Shown: positions 12,994 through 25,200 of the stretch, in pieces
How the letters are laid out: each line of letters opens with the position of its first letter
Position numbering within the stretch: position 1 is the first letter of the stretch
From: Paramecium octaurelia
Lineage: Eukaryota > Ciliophora > Oligohymenophorea > Peniculida > Parameciidae
Assembly: GCA_905182995.1 (NCBI GenBank)
Contig: CAJJDP010000081.1
Coordinates: 1,466 to 65,465, forward strand
DNA length: 64,000 nucleotides
Direction: 5' to 3'
Translations under genes and position numbers: made by a program
Notes under the pieces: generated by a model
Told to the model about the DNA's origin: nothing
What the model saw: only the letters and a program-made list of their open reading frames with translations
Database searches by the model: none

Positions 12994-13563
12994 ATGCATC
13001 AACACCCTTATAATAACAATAGGAGCCCTGCTACAAAGATTGAAAACAGGAAGCACAAGATTCACTAGTGTTTTAGATTGTTCTAGTAGAGTATGGATAG
13101 GATGGCAATTAGATTACTCACAACACTAAAAGAGAAAGCATTTATAGTGCAATCCAAAACTTATAAAAAATTTGACAGCATATAATCCTATAGTGTCAGT
13201 GTTAAAATTTTTAACACAATATGGCATCTATTTGCAGATCTAGAACTCATATATTGCCAATAAATGTAGGCTTAGTTAATATGGCAATTCTGTTCTATGC
13301 TTAAAAAAAGATGCAGAAACCTGAGAGAAATCAATGCCCATGTGATCTAATACCTGGTTAAAAAAGAATTTTGTATGAGTGTTAGTCGGAGCAAATAATA
13401 CAAGCTTTTCAGGACAGCTGATGCTAAAATCGCTTAATAACATTAATAAAGAGTCAAAATAATTCGGACTCTGAGTTGGTAATTTATATAGTTCACAGGG
13501 TTACGCATAGTGCTTCTAAATTAGAGGTATCAGAGCAATATTAATAGAGATGCTATAAATTGA
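12994..13563 (+). CDS. hypothetical ORF in the decayed island
   Basis: The longest clean ATG-to-TGA frame in the island, 189 codons, starting just right of the second copy of the 1396-bp block. The product is basic with aromatic stretches (KIFNTIWHLFADLELIYCQQ). Another frame across the same bases also yields protein-like text with Cys residues, so the true reading is uncertain. No family recognised. It could be a fragment of a larger broken gene. Confidence 0.25.
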
Positions 13564-14750
13564 ATACTTGGCTGTATTTGCAAGAGATATCTGCTAGTAA
13601 TATATTGTCGTATTTCTACAACAATTCCGGATCTTAGATCACTAACTTAACATTTGTTATTTGAATAGTAAATATCAAAACGTGTAAAGTAAAAATCGTA
13701 TTACAAATAAGAATTTCAGCACCCACGACTCAACTTGGATATTCCTTATGAAGTAAATTATGTATGTACTTTATCTGAAAATGTTAAGCATACATTTGCA
13801 CTGATGTCAGTGAGTTTCCTAAAGGGGCAACTATCACAATAGATTTAGCTTCAAATTATAGAAGTTAATGTAGAAGCTGAGCAGAAACAGCAACATAACT
13901 ACTTCGAGGTGGTTAATTTTAATTGAAATACAGATTAAAAAGCGAGATTAAATAAAACTTTATTGGTATAATTATGAATGTTACTAACCATTATTGTTAG
14001 TCAGCATCATAATACCAAAAAATGAGTAGTTTCACTGATTTTTAGAAGTATCAATAGAAGATATTCAAATATATTGGTTAAACAAATCAATTATAAAAGT
14101 AGAAAGGTAGTATCTATATTTTGGTTATGATATAATACATCCACAAATGTTAGTTAACTATTTTCACCTACAGGTACAATTTTAACAAGTTTCACTAGTA
14201 AACAAACTATCACAGTTATCTTAAAAGTACTTTACATAAACTCAAGTTTAGTACACTTACAAGTTATTAATAGCATTAACAAAAAATGACTGCTTAATCA
14301 GCTTACTTAGTTGTTGCCATACTAAACTATAAGGACGAGCATAAGGTTTAAGTTGCAGCGTCAATGCAATAAACAGGAAGGCATTTTTTTAACATGAATA
14401 CTTAGTACATCTGGATAATTTCTAGGTTATTCTGTATGTTTCTATTTTCCAATAAGATACCATAAAGAGAGTCTGATTATTGATCAAGAGATTTAACAAC
14501 ACAGACAAAGAATGAAATATAAGATTTAGATAAAAGTAACTCAATTCATTTATATATTCGCCTTTCATACAAATTGACAAATAGAAGTTGATTCCCAGTG
14601 ACACACAATTAAATATGAATTGCGCCTACTATCATTCAGCTACCAAACCATATTCCAACTTCGTTATGGCTGAATCATTATGTTATTACCAAAACTAAAA
14701 TGAATTTGAATTTCAAAAAAAAAGCACTATGAAGAAAAATTTCAAAAATA

Positions 14751-15149
14751 CCCTTGCAAAAAAACATCTGAGTTATATATATTTATTGTAATTTACTAAA
14801 TATATTTATTATTATCAACAAATTTGTCAAAAAACACCGTTTAATGAAACATTTATATTTTCCCTATCATTTATTAATTTATCAAAATAAGTTCAATTAT
14901 AGTTTAGGTTTGTTAGTTTGGCAACTTTGTTTAAATCTAAATTAGCTTGAGGACACAGCTGTGTTTTATTAAGAGAAGTGACAATTTTTTTCGAAACTCA
15001 AAAACATTTTGGCTCCTTAGTATATATTAATTTCATTTTGTTTTTTTTGTAAAAATCCTAATATCAAATTTCAATATATTTAAAATTCTGGTAAAGTAGA
15101 AAACTTGTTTTTATAGATACAATAGGTTTAATATACTGCCATTAATTGA
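14751..15149. other. intergenic, no gene seen
   Basis: Very A+T-rich sequence with no recognisable frame on either strand; it marks the end of the decayed island. Confidence 0.5.
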
Positions 15150-15716
15150 GAAAATGATTATCCTGATAAATATGGTCAAATTCTGTAATTAAGGTAAAGA
15201 AATTTGATTTAGTAATAAAAGTAAAAAGAGAAATAAATAAGAAAATCAAGAAAAAATGTAAAATCAAGAGATGGATGAAAATTTTTAAATTATATAGAAG
15301 AAGAGATACACCACTATCGCTATAGTAGAATATTAACAAAATAATAATATAATATAGTATAGAATCATATGTAACATATTATTAAATAAAATCTACTTGA
15401 TTTAATTTAAAGTGTCAGAAGATATTAAGGTAAAATCTATTTTTATAAAAAGGTAAATTAGTGTTTTAGAATTTCTAAATTTTTTTCTTCATTTCCAAAA
15501 TAACATGTGGGAAGACATCTATTAGATAATAGAAAAAGTTCAAGTGTTAATTTGTACTTTTTGTTTGGTTTTAGAAAATTGGATCACAAAGAAGCCTAGA
15601 ATATTAACAAAGTCTATGAGTGGCTAAAAATTAATAATTATAGTATTGAACTTCGAAAGTATTTCAGACCTTAGTCTTCCTTTTATAGGGATTTGATTTC
15701 TTCTAAATATTAACAG
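15150..15716 (+). pseudogene. partial or broken hypothetical gene
   Basis: Coding-like text begins right after a TGA at 15147 (ENDYPDKYGQILQLS), crosses a possible 19-nt intron (15194-15212), and continues Lys/Gln/Asn-rich. The frame then stays open to an internal ATG near 15505 (MWEDIYQIIEKVQ). A possible 29-nt GTTAAT...TTTAG intron follows at about 15549-15577, then NINKVYEWLKINNYSIELRK and SSFYRDLISSKYQQ. A further intron (15717-15741) may follow, after which no frame can be followed. No start codon is visible before the first segment. The text is protein-like but the family is unknown, and the gene looks truncated at both ends. Confidence 0.35.
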
Positions 15717-15750
15717 GTAAATATTAAACTTAGTAAACTAGACACAGATG

Positions 15751-15817
15751 GTAATTTTTTAATTTATTTTTTAAATTTTGTAATTTTTTAATTTATTTTT
15801 TAAATTTTGTAATTTTT
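15751..15817 (+). repeat. 29-bp tandem repeat, 2.3 copies
   Basis: The T-rich unit gtaatttttt/aatttatttttt/aaatttt occurs at 15751-15779 and 15780-15808, with a 9-base partial third copy. Each unit starts GTAAT like an intron donor, and a TTTTAG lies downstream at 15835-15840. Confidence 0.8.
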
Positions 15818-16363
15818 ATAATATCCTTTAAATATTTTAGGTCTTAATGCATATAATGTCAATAAAATATCTAAAACAATTAGAAAAAAGCTTTTTGTTT
15901 ACCTTCCTCATAGCCCACAGATCTTTCTGCTTCTAAATCTGTCGTTTTATCAACAGGGGATATTACAACTCCTTGATCACTATTTTCTTGGATGTCTCTT
16001 GCCCATCTTGAGACACTTGAAAATGAATAGCGACTTTAATATTGATAAGAAAGTAAACCTCGTCAATTTAAATACAATTATGATTGCAGCAGAATTTCTA
16101 TAAAAAGATCTAGCAATACTTCTGACTGCTTCTTAGCCTACCTAGAAACTTAAAATATTTCATCATTGCAGTATCTCAAATTTAGAGTGTAAGTATATTA
16201 TCGTGAACAGAAACAATTTACTTGCAAATCCAAGTCCAATAGTAACACCACACTCTCCATTAAATTGATCCTTCGTATATCTGAGTAACACCGAGGATTT
16301 TCCAACTCCTTGATCACCAACTAATATGATTTTGTAAACTTTCTGCTAGCAACCCCCAATCAT
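15800..16363 (-). pseudogene. Rab-family small GTPase pseudogene
   Basis: Starting from ATG at 16363, the minus strand reads a clear Rab G domain: KIILVGDQGVGKSSVLLRYT (P-loop GDxGVGKS), then a switch I-like VTIGLGF. Further on come the DNILTLQI-DTA strand of switch II, FYRNSAAIIIVF, SRWARDIQENSDQGVVI, and a recognisable TDLEAERSVGYEEG region. These pieces lie in three different frames. The invariant Trp of the WDTAG motif is replaced by TGA (16176-16178), and the Asn-Lys-x-Asp motif reads VDKTTD. A typical intron (GTAAAC...TTTTAG) follows YEEG. Rabs are membrane-traffic switches; this copy cannot make one. Several separate lesions support a true pseudogene rather than one sequencing error. 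Confidence 0.85.
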
Positions 16364-17743
16364 AATAGAAAACAACAGACTTAAAAATATCCATTATACC
16401 ACAACCTTGCAAGTTTGCAAAAATTTAAAATCATTCTAATTGGTTCTGATTTATTGTTGATTTTGAGATTTATTAAAGAAGAATTCTGAAAATAACTAAA
16501 GCGACTTATGATGTATTTCAATAATGTAATGATAAACTATTAAAACGATTTGAGCTCATCGGTTACAAAAATGCTAGGAAATGTTGTAAGAAAAGAATTA
16601 GAAAAAAAAAATATAGAAGATGATGCAGCAAAAGAATTTTAAATTTGAGCATATAAAATTTTATTCTTGATTATTGGTATTGGATTCAAGAAAGTGCTTA
16701 TTTTTGAAATGTTATTTTGGAAGAAATCAAATTGATTTTGATAAGTAGTTATAGAACCATAAGCCCCATTTAAATTTGATGAAATAATAATTAAACTTGA
16801 GATAGATGCTTAAGAAAATTTATTTGTTAAAATATTTCAGAACCTTTTCTTTATATGAAATAAGAATTCTCCCAAAAAGAATGTAAGAGAATTCGAATTA
16901 TTAATAAAGATAGCAAAAATATTCTGGGATTTAAATAGGCTAATTTAAGATTAAAATTATTGAAATTATCAAGGCTATTTTAAATAATATCGATCTAAAA
17001 TCCATTAAAGAAAGCACTAGTTCTATCTAAGATGTTTTTGGATGAGACTATAATAGATCGAGATTCTATATTATAGAAGAATAGATATTAGAGGAGCTTT
17101 TAAGATCTTTATCAAAAAGTTAAATTTAATCATAATCAACAGAGGAGTAACATTGTGACACATTTACAGAATTAGAGACTTATATATTAAAAAGAAATGC
17201 ATATACATTAATATGTATGATATGATGAATAATCAAAGGTGAAAAATAAGAATAAAATCGGAAAATGTATAATTTTAAAATTATAATTATGGGATAAAAT
17301 TAGGAATTGAAAGTATAATGTGGCAAGAGTTAAGAAGCTTCTGAGAAATACCAATGTAAAATCAACTTTTTTGAATGAGCAGATAAACTTCAATGATATT
17401 TTGATATTCATGCACAATTAAAGATAATAGATTTCAAGTTTAAGAATTTGCATTCAATGATAATAAAAGATGAAAGAATTCGATAAAATATGATGAATCC
17501 TAAATTGGAAAAGATTTTAGTGAATAGCGTGGCAATAATACTAGAGTAGGAAAAGAAGAAAAGGGCTTAAGAGAGGTGCTTTAATTTAGTGTTTCTAATG
17601 CTTTTCATCATGCATTCCAAGACAATGGATTTTTTTGATTCAAATAATTATTTAATTAAATAATCAGGTATCTCCTAATAACAAAAGTCAACGAATCAAA
17701 TTAGAGATAGAAATAATTAATTATTTTTTATATTTATTTTTCA
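16364..17743. pseudogene. degenerate coding region upstream of SIN3
   Basis: No complete gene. Short plus-strand segments look coding in different frames: KLLKRFELIGYKNARKCCKK near 16535, an Ile-rich helical stretch near 16950-17110, GKCIILKLQLWDKIRN then KYNVARVKKLLRN near 17250-17360 (separated by a TGA), and DESQIGKDFSEQRGNNTRVG near 17495-17640. These probably belong to one broken gene read left to right. I cannot name it. The last 100 bases before 17744 hold the presumed promoter of the next gene. Confidence 0.35.
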
Positions 17744-20682
17744 ATGAGCGAAGTCCAGAACAATAATTCTTATCTAGAAGAAGAGTAAATACAAAGAGGA
17801 TACAAAAATTGTGAAGCATTTTGCAATAGATTGAGACGAGATTATCCTTTATTATACTAGTAATATTAATTTTTCATATTTAGATAGCTAGTTGAGTTAG
17901 TGAAAGACTACAAATAGAATAAATAAAGCATATCCCACTATTACGGCGAGATTAAAAAGCTCTTTTCAGATTAGCCAACAGTTATTGATAATGTCAATAA
18001 ATTATTTTATCATGATGCTCGAATCAAATCAAATGATACAATTTAACAATTAGAATGTCTCTTTAAATAAGATAAGTTCAGAATCAATCTCCTTGAGTAA
18101 ACTAAGAATCTGATTCTCAAGGGAAATCTTGACCAATAGTAATAATTAGATGTAATTATAACTTTTATATCAAATTCTAGTTAATATCAATCTAATTTAA
18201 AGATGACCCGGAGGCTCTCAAAGAAATTTAGAATGTCTTCAAGCTCAAAAAATAAAAGCAAAAGATTTAAGTGGATTGGAATGAAATCAAAAACAAGAGG
18301 GTTAAACCAAATCCTCCTACAATGGAAGAGATTTAATCTTATTAAGCGTATTATACATAACATTTTTATAATAATGCTTATTAGTTATAAGCAAGTAGAG
18401 AAATTAAAAATGAAATTATTGTGCTAGATAAGCTAAGATTAAAGTGTTTTAGTCATTTTACATCAGAGTCTGATTTTAATCAATTTTTTGATGAATTTGT
18501 AAATGTCATTCATTTATATACAGAATGTATCATCACTTAATACGAATTGATGGATATTTTATCATCGCATTTATGGATTGATTAGGAGATTATAGATGAA
18601 CTCAGAATAGCTATATTTACTAGAGCTCCAGCACGTAGATAACAAACTTAATTATTTAAACCACTTAAAGACACTGACTTCAAGAATGCTGAGCACATTA
18701 CAGGATCATATGTAAGAATGCATCCTGGATATGCAAATATTATGAAAGAAGACCCTAAATTACCAAATGTCCTAAATCATCTCTGGGTATCTGTGCCTTT
18801 TGGTAGCGAAGATTATTCTTTTTCAATTATGAGGAAAAACAGTTTTGAAGAATAATTATTCAAAATTGAAGACGAAATGTTTGAATATGATGTTAATATT
18901 AATTGTTATAGAAGAACAATTAAAGTATTACTTTATTGTAACATAGTTACTTGAGTAGTTGATAGCAGGCAACAATTCTTCAGCCATTGAATAGCAAATT
19001 AGAAAAATACTATAAATTAAATGCCTGCAATCAGTTTACAAAACAAATTGTAAAGACTAGGAAGAAGTCATCACATTGTGGCAAAAGAATCCAATACAAT
19101 GTTCTCCTATTCTAAGAGATAGGTTGAACTAAAAATGCCAAGAGTTAATTAAATCAAGAGAAATCGCAAACCAAACTTGGAAATTAACATAAAAAAACAA
19201 TTTCTCCAGATCTTTAGATCACAGATCTTTCTATTTTAAAAAGAATGAAAAGCAATACACATGTGTTTCAAGATTTCTAAAAGAGCCTGATGAGAAGTAT
19301 ACATTAATATAGACAAATAATACCATTCAAACAGAATATTTGAATTCTTTAATATAATTAACCACTATTAAGCCTCTGAGCCATGGAAAATATGTTAATA
19401 TTAACGATATTGATCAAAGCACTGTTTTTAGCTTTTACATTTCTAGTAAAACTCTTTTGGAAGAAACTTTTGAAATCTTTAAATATTATATGGAACAATC
19501 TAGTTAAAATGAATCCGAATGGATTCTTGATTTATTCTAAAAATTATATTAAGGTTTCTTCGATCTTGATTTGGTTGATTAGAACTATAATTTTTCTCTT
19601 TTAAGAGCAGAATTATCAGTTATTGAATAATATGTGACAAATTCATCGTTCTCCTACATCGATTAATTTAATATTGAATAAGAGTAAATCAAAAAATCTC
19701 ACATTAATACTAATAATTCAATTAGCAACAACGGAAAGGATTCAGATGACTTTGAAGAATCTGATTATGAGCTCTAAAGAATCAAAATTCTTAAATCACC
19801 TCTTATTGATGAATAGGATGTGTTCCCAAGGAACTCATTACAATTAACTACAAATTTTTAGAGTAAGTATAAGCCACATGGCAAAATCATTTATGGCACG
19901 TCTGGAATATATTTGTTTTTTCGCTATTTCTATTCTTTGTATCAAAGAATTGAATTGGCACATTAAATTAGTTAGAATTTTGAATAAAATGAAAAATTTG
20001 AAAGTATAATTTTTATTAAACTCTAGAATTGAATGAAAAAGAAAAGAAAAAAATAATAGAAATAAGATATAAGCTGTTTAAGCATGCTCTTCTTTACTAA
20101 ATTAAAAATAAAGATTTCAAATATCAAGACTACTTAAGTTTGCTATTTGGAAAACAAGTGAATGTTTATAATAAGTTTTTTAGGCTTTTCTATTCTACAC
20201 AATTGATAAAATGCTTTCAGATTGTTGTAAACACTTAGCAAGTTTATTTAATGATAAATTGACTGATTCTTTTTTTGATTTTCTATTCAAATCAAATCAT
20301 AATAAATACGAGTTAGATCCAACAAAAACTGAAGAAGTACAACTAAGCAACTTGTCATATGCTCTCTTAGATTTACAATGGGAATAAGCACAGCGAGTTA
20401 TATTCAGAGTAAATCGTATCTTCTATATAGTTTTGTTTATAAGATGACAGTTTGCATGTTAATTATCTTCCTAATTGGTCAGTAATATAGGATAAATAAT
20501 AATTAAATCGCATCTCACAATTTGTTAAATCCTACACAACAACCTATTCAAATAGAATCAAAGGAGTATTCTTATAAAGGAACTTAAGGGAAAAAAGGGC
20601 AAACACTTAAAATTAAATGGAATGGACAGTTTTTGAATCGATGAGAATAAGAAATAATTTGTCAGATATTTTAATTAAATGA
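17744..20682 (+). CDS. SIN3-type transcriptional corepressor
   Basis: 930 residues after removing six micro-introns (17860-17883, 18152-18180, 18925-18946, 20004-20026, 20158-20183, 20409-20430), exactly 931 codons. Near residues 25-85 lies a paired amphipathic helix domain (FCNRLRRDYPLLYQQLVELV ... YYGEIKKLFSDQPTVIDNV). Around residues 290-390 is the histone-deacetylase-interacting region, with the family signature VLNHLWVSVPFGSEDYSF and FEEQLFKIEDEMFEYDV. The C-terminal Sin3 block (IYLFFRYFYSLYQRIELA, then FYTIDKMLSDCCKHLASLFN) lies near residues 690-800. SIN3 proteins scaffold histone deacetylase complexes in the nucleus. Only one PAH domain is apparent, against three or four in animals and fungi. 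No frameshift. Family assignment is firm. Confidence 0.93.
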
Positions 20683-21640
20683 TTAATTTGGCTTTTATAT
20701 ATTCGCTAATTCATCATTAATTTGGTAACATTTTTATATCTTTGTATAAATATAACCATAAAAATTTTTATTTTTCCTCTACATTTTGTTTAACCTAACA
20801 ATTATGCTACCATAATTAAATAATGAACTATTTTTTTTAAAAAGAAAATAACAATTTAGAATTATTAAATATCAATTTCGCAAGCATTAAGACTAAACAT
20901 TAATGAACTTTCAAAAATTATTGTTCTCATCTTATAAACTGTAGAATAAATGAATAATAGAGGTTAGAATTAAATTTTGGCATTGTAAATTATAGAGATA
21001 TAAGAATATCCTGAGTTTCTCAAAAAAATACAATATTTGTTTAACTCATTTCAATGTTCCAACTCATTTTTTTGAGTAAATCTAGAGAAATAAAATATTA
21101 AACTGGGAAAAGGATTTATTTATCATTTCAAAGATATCTCATTCTCCACCATTTAAATTTTAATAAAAGCAGTTTGAATATCAATTTTTGATGATCTAAT
21201 AAATCTATAATGCAAATCAAATTTATAGAAAAGGTTTTCAAATCCTTTTACTATTCCACAGTATTAACTTATAAATTGTTTCTGAAATTCTAGTACAATA
21301 TCCAAGCATTTTATAGTTATTTTACTGAGCATTTTAAAAAGATTCTATAATCATCAGGCCTCGATTTACTAATTCAAATTTGTTTATCACCTGTAAGAGA
21401 AGAAATATGATTTGGGTATGAAATCAACTCTTTTTAAAGTAAAAAGCCTTTGATAAATAAGTGATACTGTCTTATTGATACTTAAATTAATGTTTTTGAA
21501 AAAAAAAATCAAAGTGTTAATTAAATGATGTTTATTTAAGCTCTTAAGATTTGTGTTTGGGTGGAACTACTTTTGAACAATAATAGGAATTTGTATTCAT
21601 ATTAAGTTCAAACAATTTAATTTATATTGATAATAAAAAA
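20683..21640. other. intergenic, possible small broken ORF
   Basis: Mostly A+T-rich spacer. An ATG at 20950 opens a 41-codon frame (MNNRGQNQILALQIIEIQEY) ending in a T7 run and TGA at 21075. Coding-like text resumes in another frame to about 21180 (LGKGFIYHFKDISFSTIQIL), so a small gene with a homopolymer frameshift is possible but unproven. Confidence 0.3.
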
Positions 21641-22114
21641 ATGGATGATAATCCAGTACAGCTGCACATTGATTTTGAAAATTTATAAGTTTCTGATTAA
21701 GATGATGAGTGTTACAGTGGAGTTTCGGATGTTTCTGTTGAACTTTAAATACTAGAATACTAGCCATAATAACCAGCTAGCTTGAATATTGAAAGAAGCA
21801 TTGTTTCATATCTCAAGGAACTTGGTATCAAAATGAAAACAGATCCGAGAGCTAAGCAAGAAAGGTATTTTAAGAGAAAACGGCATTTAAAAAGAGCACA
21901 AACAACATTAAAGGAAGAGAAAGAAATTAAATCAACTACTATGACACCACCTTAAATTAGTAAGAAGCCTAAAATGTAGTTATAAATGAATTCAATCATT
22001 GGAAGACGTACTCCCCAAAATTTAGGAAGCACACCTTTACTTAATTTTCCAAATAAAATTACTGAAAAGTCTAAATTCAGCCTCTAGCGTGAAACTTCTA
22101 GTTCTCCAGTTTGA
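21641..22114 (+). CDS. small basic hypothetical protein
   Basis: A clean 157-codon ATG-to-TGA frame without introns. The first 50 residues are acidic and Gln-rich, followed by a strongly basic helical segment (DPRAKQERYFKRKRHLKRAQ) and a Ser/Thr/Pro-rich tail with phospho-site-like motifs (GRRTPQNLGSTP, ETSSSPV). No domain recognised. The basic patch could bind nucleic acid or serve as a nuclear signal (inference). It lies tail-to-tail with the RhoGEF gene, 167 bp between stops. Confidence 0.7.
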
Positions 22115-22281
22115 ATTTGAAATAATATATAACAAATTATTATCTAATTAGTTACTTAATAAAAAGTCTCTATATTCATATAGACATCATGGTTTTCATG
22201 ATACTAAATTGCAGCTTTAAAATTATGATGAATAAATCAATATAAATTTTATTAATAAATTGTATTTAATTTTTAATGTTT

Positions 22282-25200
22282 TCAATGTTTAATATTGAAT
22301 TGATGACCCAATTCATATTCTTCATCGAATTTTTGAATAGCTTGGTATTATTCAACAAGTGATTTTATCTAGGATTTAAAATTTAATTAAGTACTTCATA
22401 ACTTTAGTAAGTGTCAAACCTAATAGGTTCCTTAAATATTTAAAGGTCAAAGATTATTTAACTAGGGTAAGACTTCACTCCATTTACACGACTATAATCA
22501 ATTTCTCTAAATTGTTCCTTTCTTTGGGGGTTTAAAAAATGTATTTTATGAATGGACAACCCTAAGTAAATGGTGGGATGAACTTCAAGTCCTAAATTCT
22601 TAAAATACTTCTGAGTTCCCTCATAGACTTGAACTTAAAAGATTGCCATTATGCTTTAAACAAAAGTTCGCGCAGCATTTAAAGTAACTCCTGCAGCCAA
22701 ATATTTTTTGTCGGTGTGTTTGTATTAGGAGTTAGGTTTCTTTTAGATTTAGTCATTTTCATTTTTTTTCTAAATAAATTGTTAAATGTTACACTGATTG
22801 TTGAGAGTTCATTGTCAAGTGCCTTAAAACACTAAGTAATCAGATCTTTCCATTCTTTATCTGTGCTACTTTGAAACATTTCAGAAGGAATTACTCTTCT
22901 AACTTCACCAAATAATTTATCATCCAATCTTTGATGCTTCATATGGAAATAGAGTGCAGCAAATAAACAATATTCTTTAAATCCAAGTTGTAGCTTTTAA
23001 TCATGAACATCATCTAATATAGAAAAGGCTAAGTTTATTAGCCTGACTGGATCTTCTTTATAATCACTCTCTTCTAATTTGGCAGGCAAGTAGATATATT
23101 TTTTCATCTTTATTAGAACTCTAGTAATTAGATTAATAAATACTCTGCATTTGATTTGGCTAGCATTTATTCCAATTTATTTAATATTCCATGGTTATTT
23201 TGTCTTTCATCTTCAATCACTTTAAAAAGTACTTCATCATCGTCCAAAACTCTCTGTTTTTTTAATTAATCAATTAAATATAATCTAAAATCTTTGTAAT
23301 AAACAAGGTGATTATATTTCGCAACATATTCTAAAACCTCTCTAACTCTTGTTTGTTCTGTGACCCCAAGTGCTGTTTCAGTTCCATCAGGAAATGTAAT
23401 AATAACTTTTTGCAAACTGGGATCTTTTGAATTCTCATATGAGATAACCTTATTGGGACAAATTTACACAACACTTTTTTTTCTTGTTTCCTGTTCAATA
23501 TAAACGGCCTTTAAAATCTCTCCAGCACTTATTTTTAGTTTTTCAATATTTATGCCTTTCTCTCTTAATTCTTCTTTTCCTTCTAATGTGGTTCTTTTGA
23601 AATTCTGCTATTTCTAGTTTAAGTTTGATTTTAAAATAGATTAATACAGATCTGGTAAGTCAAAAAAATTCTTAGGTAATTCTAATTTGATTAATGAAGA
23701 ACTATACTTAATTCATTCAAAATATCAGGATCTGATTAGGACTCCTTTGCTTATAGTAATGCCTAAAGGAAATTTTCAATTGCTATCTTACGTGCCTCTA
23801 TACTCTTAGTCTTGTGACTCATCAACCAATTTTTGTCAGGCAATTAAGGCAACTCTATTCTGGGATATCTTTGTTTATATTTAATTGACATCGCTTCAAT
23901 TTCACTGTATCGAATAAATATCTAGAAATAGGGTGTTTTAGTACATTTTGAAACACTTTATTTATACTAATTTCAGTGATATATTAAGTATGTTTAGTGA
24001 ATGATTAAAAATTTCTTTCTTCAGTACCAACTACAACAACTTAAACAGGATATCGCATTTTTATTTATTAATTTCCAAGTTCCTTCTCTCTTTAGTGTTC
24101 ATGTTCTCTATTTTCTTAAATCAATTTTTCAAACAAGTCTATATATTTCTTTTTTGCAGCCGGTGTTTCAGCTATGCATTATATTGTATCACCTACTCCA
24201 ACAATTTAAAACAAATTGCTAAAGTACTTATTATTGTCAGATTAATTCTTAACAAAGGATAAAGAATCTAATTGTAGTTTCTTTTAAACTTTTTCATCTT
24301 GCACAACTACCAACATGTCACTCAAAGCATAGACTGTTACTTAACAATCCTCATCATGTTTTGCATTTGGTTAAATGGTTGTTAATTTCTCTTCAAATTT
24401 AAAAATTCTCTGAGGTTCATTTAATAATTCTTCTTAATTGATCTTCAAAGACTCACTTAATTATTGAAGTTACAATCTACCCATAAATATATCCATAAAT
24501 TTGTTATTTTCTTCATTAACTTCCTTGAAATATTTATGAATCTCTTTGATATTTGGTAAATCTGGATAATCTTCATCCGTATTCTTTTCTAAATCCTATA
24601 ATATATTCAAATTTTACTTTAAATAATAAAATATACTTAGGCAATCTCTAAATGGGTTTAACTAAGAAACTTCCTAGATCCATTCCTCTTAAAGTATTAT
24701 TTTTGTTGAGTTATGTTAAGAACTCTTTAAACTTCTGATCATTTGCTTTCAGAAGTTCAAAATGTTTATTAGATTTTGTAAATTTACTGCAGTATTCATA
24801 ATAACATTTGAATGCAAATAGATCGGGCGTTTTTAATTATTAGGCATTCCCATAAAAAACCGGTTGATATGGTCTTGGCATCTAGTTCTTATCAAGATTG
24901 TATTTTGAATACCCCTTTTCCATTTCTTATAGAAACTCTTTATTCCAAGCCAAAATTTCATCGCAATTCATAAAGATAGTTTAAACATCATTTGGAGATA
25001 AAATAGAAAGTGAGGATGTTTTCACTTTTTCGCAAATAATGGCCAAATCATTCACGTATGTCCTCTCTGTATTTATAATTTCAGCAATCACATTCTTTCT
25101 ATATCTATGTTTTTTTTTCATCTTTTAGTAAAGCTTCTATTATTTCTTGCCACAAAACCATAACATCATTCTATGAACAGCTTTAACTTCTTTGCTCCTC

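Larger units (their letters stand above)
5885..14750. other. decayed island: coding-like fragments, no intact gene
   Basis: About 8.9 kb in which no frame stays open for a whole gene, yet coding-like peptides surface in different frames. Examples are about 6440-6788 (plus strand; KAEQVMKAYELYGHQLQNQS), 6795-7229 (plus; an ATG frame of 144 codons with hydrophobic segments), 7500-7810 (plus; EYYQITLGFGYVVLES), 9586-10119 (plus; one TGA at 9787) and 12994-13563 (plus; 189 codons). The base mix is less A+T-extreme than in the true spacers. This pattern fits one or more large genes decaying by indels and point changes, or a poor-quality assembly patch. No transposase, reverse transcriptase or recombinase motif was recognised. 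Confidence 0.55.

Noticed and set aside
5885..14750. TGA read as Trp or Cys to make the island coding
   Set aside because: Some TGAs fall where Trp or Cys would fit, but intact genes in the window all terminate at TGA, and the island also needs many frame changes.
5885..14750. Transposon or retroelement in the island
   Set aside because: No DDE transposase, reverse transcriptase YxDD, or terminal inverted repeats could be recognised; the direct repeat is better explained by assembly.
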